This document shows, one piece after another, positions 61,694-64,000 of a stretch of 64,000 bases of DNA (position 1 is its first letter; each line of letters starts with the position of its first letter). The notes under the pieces are model-generated. The model made no database searches. It worked only from the letters and a program-made list of their open reading frames with translations, and was not told the DNA's origin. Both the position numbers and the translations under genes were made by a program. The stretch comes from Sphingobium xenophagum NBRC 107872 (GTDB taxonomy: Bacteria > Pseudomonadota > Alphaproteobacteria > Sphingomonadales > Sphingomonadaceae), in the NCBI RefSeq assembly GCF_000367345.1, contig NZ_BARE01000026.1, forward strand, positions 1 through 64,000. Reading direction: 5' to 3'.

Positions 61694-62712
61694 GCACTTG
61701 CGCCCGCGCTGGTCATGGCGAAAATGCCGGTGGCGTTGCCCGTGTCAAAGGCAAGGTCCAGCCTGCCTGTCGCCGGATCAACATCCCGACTGATAAATTC
61801 GTAGAAGGAACCCGGCACGTTGCGCAACGCCCCTTCGTCGAATAGCCGTTCGACGCTATCGGCCCTGAATGCGGTCTGCCGCACCCGGCCGGTTGCGGAA
61901 ATCTCCAGCCGTTCCTTGATCGGCTGACCTTCCGCCTTCAGCCGATCCGCCAATGCGGCGACATCGGCCACACGGTCGGTCGCATGGTTGAAGGCGTTAC
62001 CTTCGGTCGCGATCCAGGCCGCCTCGTTGGACCGGGACAGGAGCAGCTGATAATCGGCAAAGCTGGGCATCTCATGCTGCCGGTCGAACGCGGCGACGAT
62101 CCCCGGCAATGCCGCTACTGCCTCATCCAGCGCGACTGGTTCGCCAGCGCCATAGCGCGCCAGCACGGCTTGCTCCGCCTCACCCAAAGGATCGCGCGAG
62201 GTGCCGAATATCCGCGCGGCAACCGCGCCGAATTCCGCGTCGAACCGGTCGACATGCAGTTCGGACAGGAAGAATTGCGGGATGGCTTCGGGCCGGTCGG
62301 CATGCACATAGGCGCGCCCAGTCATGCGCAGCCGGTCGAGCGGATAGATGGCCGCCATCTGATAGCCCAGCGGCTGCAATATCCGGGTGAATGCGTCCTC
62401 GCCGCCTGGCAGCGCGCCGGTCGGACCATGCGGCAGGCGGATCGTCCGCAGCGCGCCATGGTCGAACGTCACCCTGCCGCCACGCGCGACAGTATCGGCG
62501 ACATAGGCCGCGCCGCTGCGCACCCTTTTCAGCAGATCATCGAACAGGGCGATATTCATCGCCATCGCAAAGGCCGCGCGCGACACTGTAGCGCCTTGCT
62601 CCGCCAGCAACGCAGGATCGATCGACAGCGCATCGAGCGTCCGCCGTCCCGCCACTTCGCCCAGCGTCGCCAGCGTTAGTGCGACGACATGGCCATCATT
62701 CTCGTTCGACAT
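61690..62712 (-). CDS. hglS: HglS-like 2-oxoadipate dioxygenase/decarboxylase (DUF1338)
   Basis: A 340-residue DUF1338 protein. HglS enzymes convert 2-oxoadipate to D-2-hydroxyglutarate with Fe(II), a step of lysine breakdown. Probable metal ligands are His85 (VTFDHGALRTI), His243 (NAFNHATDRV) and Glu305 (GSFYEFISRD), in the same order as the two His and one Glu of the characterised Pseudomonas enzyme; DRPEAIPQFFLSELHVDRF is the conserved centre. ATG at 62712. The gene leads an operon with the AstD-like dehydrogenase and is divergent from a LysR regulator, so the three likely form a small inducible catabolic unit. Confidence 0.82.
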   Translation of the reverse strand: MSNENDGHVVALTLATLGEVAGRRTLDALSIDPALLAEQGATVSRAAFAMAMNIALFDDLLKRVRSGAAYVADTVARGGRVTFDHGALRTIRLPHGPTGALPGGEDAFTRILQPLGYQMAAIYPLDRLRMTGRAYVHADRPEAIPQFFLSELHVDRFDAEFGAVAARIFGTSRDPLGEAEQAVLARYGAGEPVALDEAVAALPGIVAAFDRQHEMPSFADYQLLLSRSNEAAWIATEGNAFNHATDRVADVAALADRLKAEGQPIKERLEISATGRVRQTAFRADSVERLFDEGALRNVPGSFYEFISRDVDPATGRLDLAFDTGNATGIFAMTSAGASA

Positions 62713-62725
62713 AGATTGCTCCCGG

Positions 62726-62778
62726 TGACAGCTACCTTATCTCAGCCTATGTCGTATTTTCCAAATGGTGACCTGTCA
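62726..62778. promoter_or_regulatory. Candidate LysR operator between hglS and its regulator
   Basis: TGACAG at 62726-62731 and the palindrome TGACCTGTCA at 62769-62778 lie in the 86-bp divergent intergenic region. Repeated TGAC/GTCA half-sites are a reasonable candidate for regulator binding; spacing has not been tested against other genomes. Confidence 0.35.
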
Positions 62779-62798
62779 TCTGTTGATGCGAGAATGGA

Positions 62799-63698
62799 AT
62801 GAATGACGATCGCAAATGGCTGCCATCCATGACCGCGCTGACCAGTTTCGAGGCGGCGGTGCGTCATGGCGGCTTTTCGCGTGCTGGCGAAGCGATCGGC
62901 CTGACGCAAAGCGCGGTCAGTCGTCAGATCGCGCAATTGGAGGACTGGCTGGAAACGCCCTTGTTCGACCGGGTCGGTCGGCGGGTGCGGCTCAACGAAG
63001 CAGGCCGTATCTATGCCGATGACTTGCTGCCAGCGCTGGACCGCATTCGTCGGGCGACGGCGCGCATGACCATGCGCCGCTCGCCGGGGGCGCTGCGGAT
63101 AGCGACCCTGCCCAGTTTCGGCATGCGCTGGCTTGCGCCGCGCCTGCCGCATCTGAGCGCCCTGCATCCCCAACTGGTGGTGGATTTCGCCGCGCGGTCG
63201 CAGCCGTTCGATTTCGCGCAGGAGGAATTTGATGCCGCCATCCATTTCGGCACACCCGACGAATGGCCGGGCGCAGCGATGGATTTCCTGTTTCGCGAAG
63301 AGGCGGTGCCGGTCTGCGCGCCGGGCTGGTTGGCCGCGCACCCCTTGCGACAGCCTGCCGATCTGCTGACGGCTCCGTTGCTCAGTCAGAGTTCGCGGCG
63401 CGATGCCTGGGCGCGCTGGTTCGCATCGGCGGGCGTGGAGGCCGGGACGCTGCTGCCCGGTCCGGCGTTCGAACATTTCCTGATGCTGGCGCAGGCGGCT
63501 GCGGCGGGGGCAGGGGTGGCGCTGATCCCCAGCTTCCTGATCCAGCCAGAACTGGATGCCGGCACTTTGGTCATCCCGTTCGCCCGGCCATTGTCGAGCG
63601 AGCGAGCCTATTATCTTGCTCGCCCGCTGGACGCACCTGTCCATCCGGCGCTCAGCCAGTTTGGCGACTGGATCGTGGATCAGGCCAGGACGGCCTGA
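62799..63698 (+). CDS. LysR-family regulator (GcvA-like), predicted to control hglS and dehydrogenase
   Basis: A 299-residue LysR-type protein. The winged helix-turn-helix covers about 5-65 (SFEAAVRHGGFSRAGEAIGL, then QSAVSRQIAQLEDWLETPLF). The effector domain has LRIATLPSFGMRWLAPRLP and DAAIHFGTPDEWPGA, as in GcvA-like regulators. ATG at 62799 begins the family start; the ribosome binding site is weak. It is divergent from hglS. Confidence 0.88.
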   Translation: MNDDRKWLPSMTALTSFEAAVRHGGFSRAGEAIGLTQSAVSRQIAQLEDWLETPLFDRVGRRVRLNEAGRIYADDLLPALDRIRRATARMTMRRSPGALRIATLPSFGMRWLAPRLPHLSALHPQLVVDFAARSQPFDFAQEEFDAAIHFGTPDEWPGAAMDFLFREEAVPVCAPGWLAAHPLRQPADLLTAPLLSQSSRRDAWARWFASAGVEAGTLLPGPAFEHFLMLAQAAAAGAGVALIPSFLIQPELDAGTLVIPFARPLSSERAYYLARPLDAPVHPALSQFGDWIVDQARTA

Positions 63699-63701
63699 TG
63701 C

Positions 63702-64000
63702 TCACATCTTCTTGGGAATGCAGTCTGCGCCAGCCGCCTTTATCCGGCTGCACAGGCGGCTGGCGTCATTGCTGCTGGCAACCGGCCCGGCTTGCAGCCG
63801 TGTCACCGCGCCAGCCTTGACCAGATAGGGTTGATAGGCGGACAGGCCGCTGACCTTGCCTGTCAACTGGCCCCACAAAGCACGAGCGCGCCCGTCTTCG
63901 CTGAACGCACCCAGTTGCACGCGCCAGCCGCCCGATGCGGCGGGCGCAGGGACCGGGTTGGCGGGACGGGGTGCCGGCGGTGTCGGCTTGGGCTTGGCAA
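63702..64000 (-). CDS. SPOR-domain protein, C-terminal end (partial)
   Basis: The last 98 residues are visible; the start lies beyond the window. A Pro-rich linker (KPTPPAPRPANPVPAPAA) is followed by a SPOR domain: GWRVQLGAFSEDGRARALWG, then AYQPYLVKAGAVTRLQAGPV and CSRIKAAGADC. SPOR domains bind denuded peptidoglycan at the division septum. The end is close to that of the LysR gene and converges with it. Confidence 0.85.
   Translation of the reverse strand, partial: AKPKPTPPAPRPANPVPAPAASGGWRVQLGAFSEDGRARALWGQLTGKVSGLSAYQPYLVKAGAVTRLQAGPVASSNDASRLCSRIKAAGADCIPKKM

Overview
This 64 kb window looks like chromosomal DNA of an alphaproteobacterium, most likely a sphingomonad (Sphingobium/Sphingomonas group). 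The evidence is high GC with typical sphingomonad codon use, a CtrA-type cell-cycle regulator preceded by clustered GANTC (CcrM) sites, alphaproteobacterial small families (UPF0262, DUF2093, DUF2849, DUF934), Bpt-type leucyltransferase, a TonB receptor with an STN domain, and sphingomonad-style intergenic inverted repeats. This assignment is inference; there is no rRNA in the window to test it. I saw no tRNA, rRNA, CRISPR array, insertion sequence or prophage.

Layout. (1) 1-8.9 kb: a + strand polysaccharide/glycan locus whose genes mostly overlap by 4 bp: end of an asparagine synthase-like amidotransferase, a small membrane protein, the initiating sugar-phosphate transferase, a GT2 and a GT4 glycosyltransferase, a flippase, two methyltransferases and a GT-C-like membrane protein. 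(2) 8.9-20.4 kb: mostly housekeeping genes (exported amidohydrolase, beta-hydroxyacid dehydrogenase, threonine ammonia-lyase, Bpt, a PAS-GGDEF-EAL protein, RcnB-like protein, free methionine-R-sulfoxide reductase, ArfB, RluA), interrupted by an AT-rich PAP2 gene resembling inositol-phosphoceramide synthases. (3) 20.4-28 kb: an acyltransferase, the agmatine-to-putrescine pair aguA/aguB, and exported M28 and S9 peptidases. (4) 28-31.4 kb: a pirin-wrbA operon divergent from a LysR regulator, then ctrA. (5) 31.4-35.8 kb: an esterase, then a compact envelope-stress-like locus: an exported Gly-rich protein with five tandem 11-residue LEA-like repeats, an exported S8 protease, and an ECF sigma/anti-sigma pair. 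(6) 35.9-41.8 kb: a TonB receptor and a 1047-residue propeller-amidohydrolase. (7) 42-46.7 kb: UPF0262 - degenerate GH25 - cdd - dcd - phosphatase operon, divergent from dnaB. (8) 46.8-52.8 kb: a DUF885 protein and the sulfate-assimilation operon cobA-DUF2849-cysI-DUF934-cysH. (9) 52.8-64 kb: two AstD-like aldehyde dehydrogenases, SelO, a hydrolase/glycosyltransferase pair, a nitronate monooxygenase-like protein, DUF2093, a possible 29-residue membrane protein, a VOC protein, an HglS-type (DUF1338) oxygenase with a divergent LysR regulator, and the end of a SPOR protein.

The best candidate for an undescribed system is 32.5-35.8 kb. The divergent sigma/protease promoter is a perfect 12-bp palindrome. 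The same core (GGGATNAAAC-N13-CGTT) recurs upstream of the LEA-like repeat gene. This suggests one ECF regulon producing an exported protease and an exported LEA-like protein that share the same mature N-terminus (QLLGG). This was found by eye and needs a motif search across genomes.
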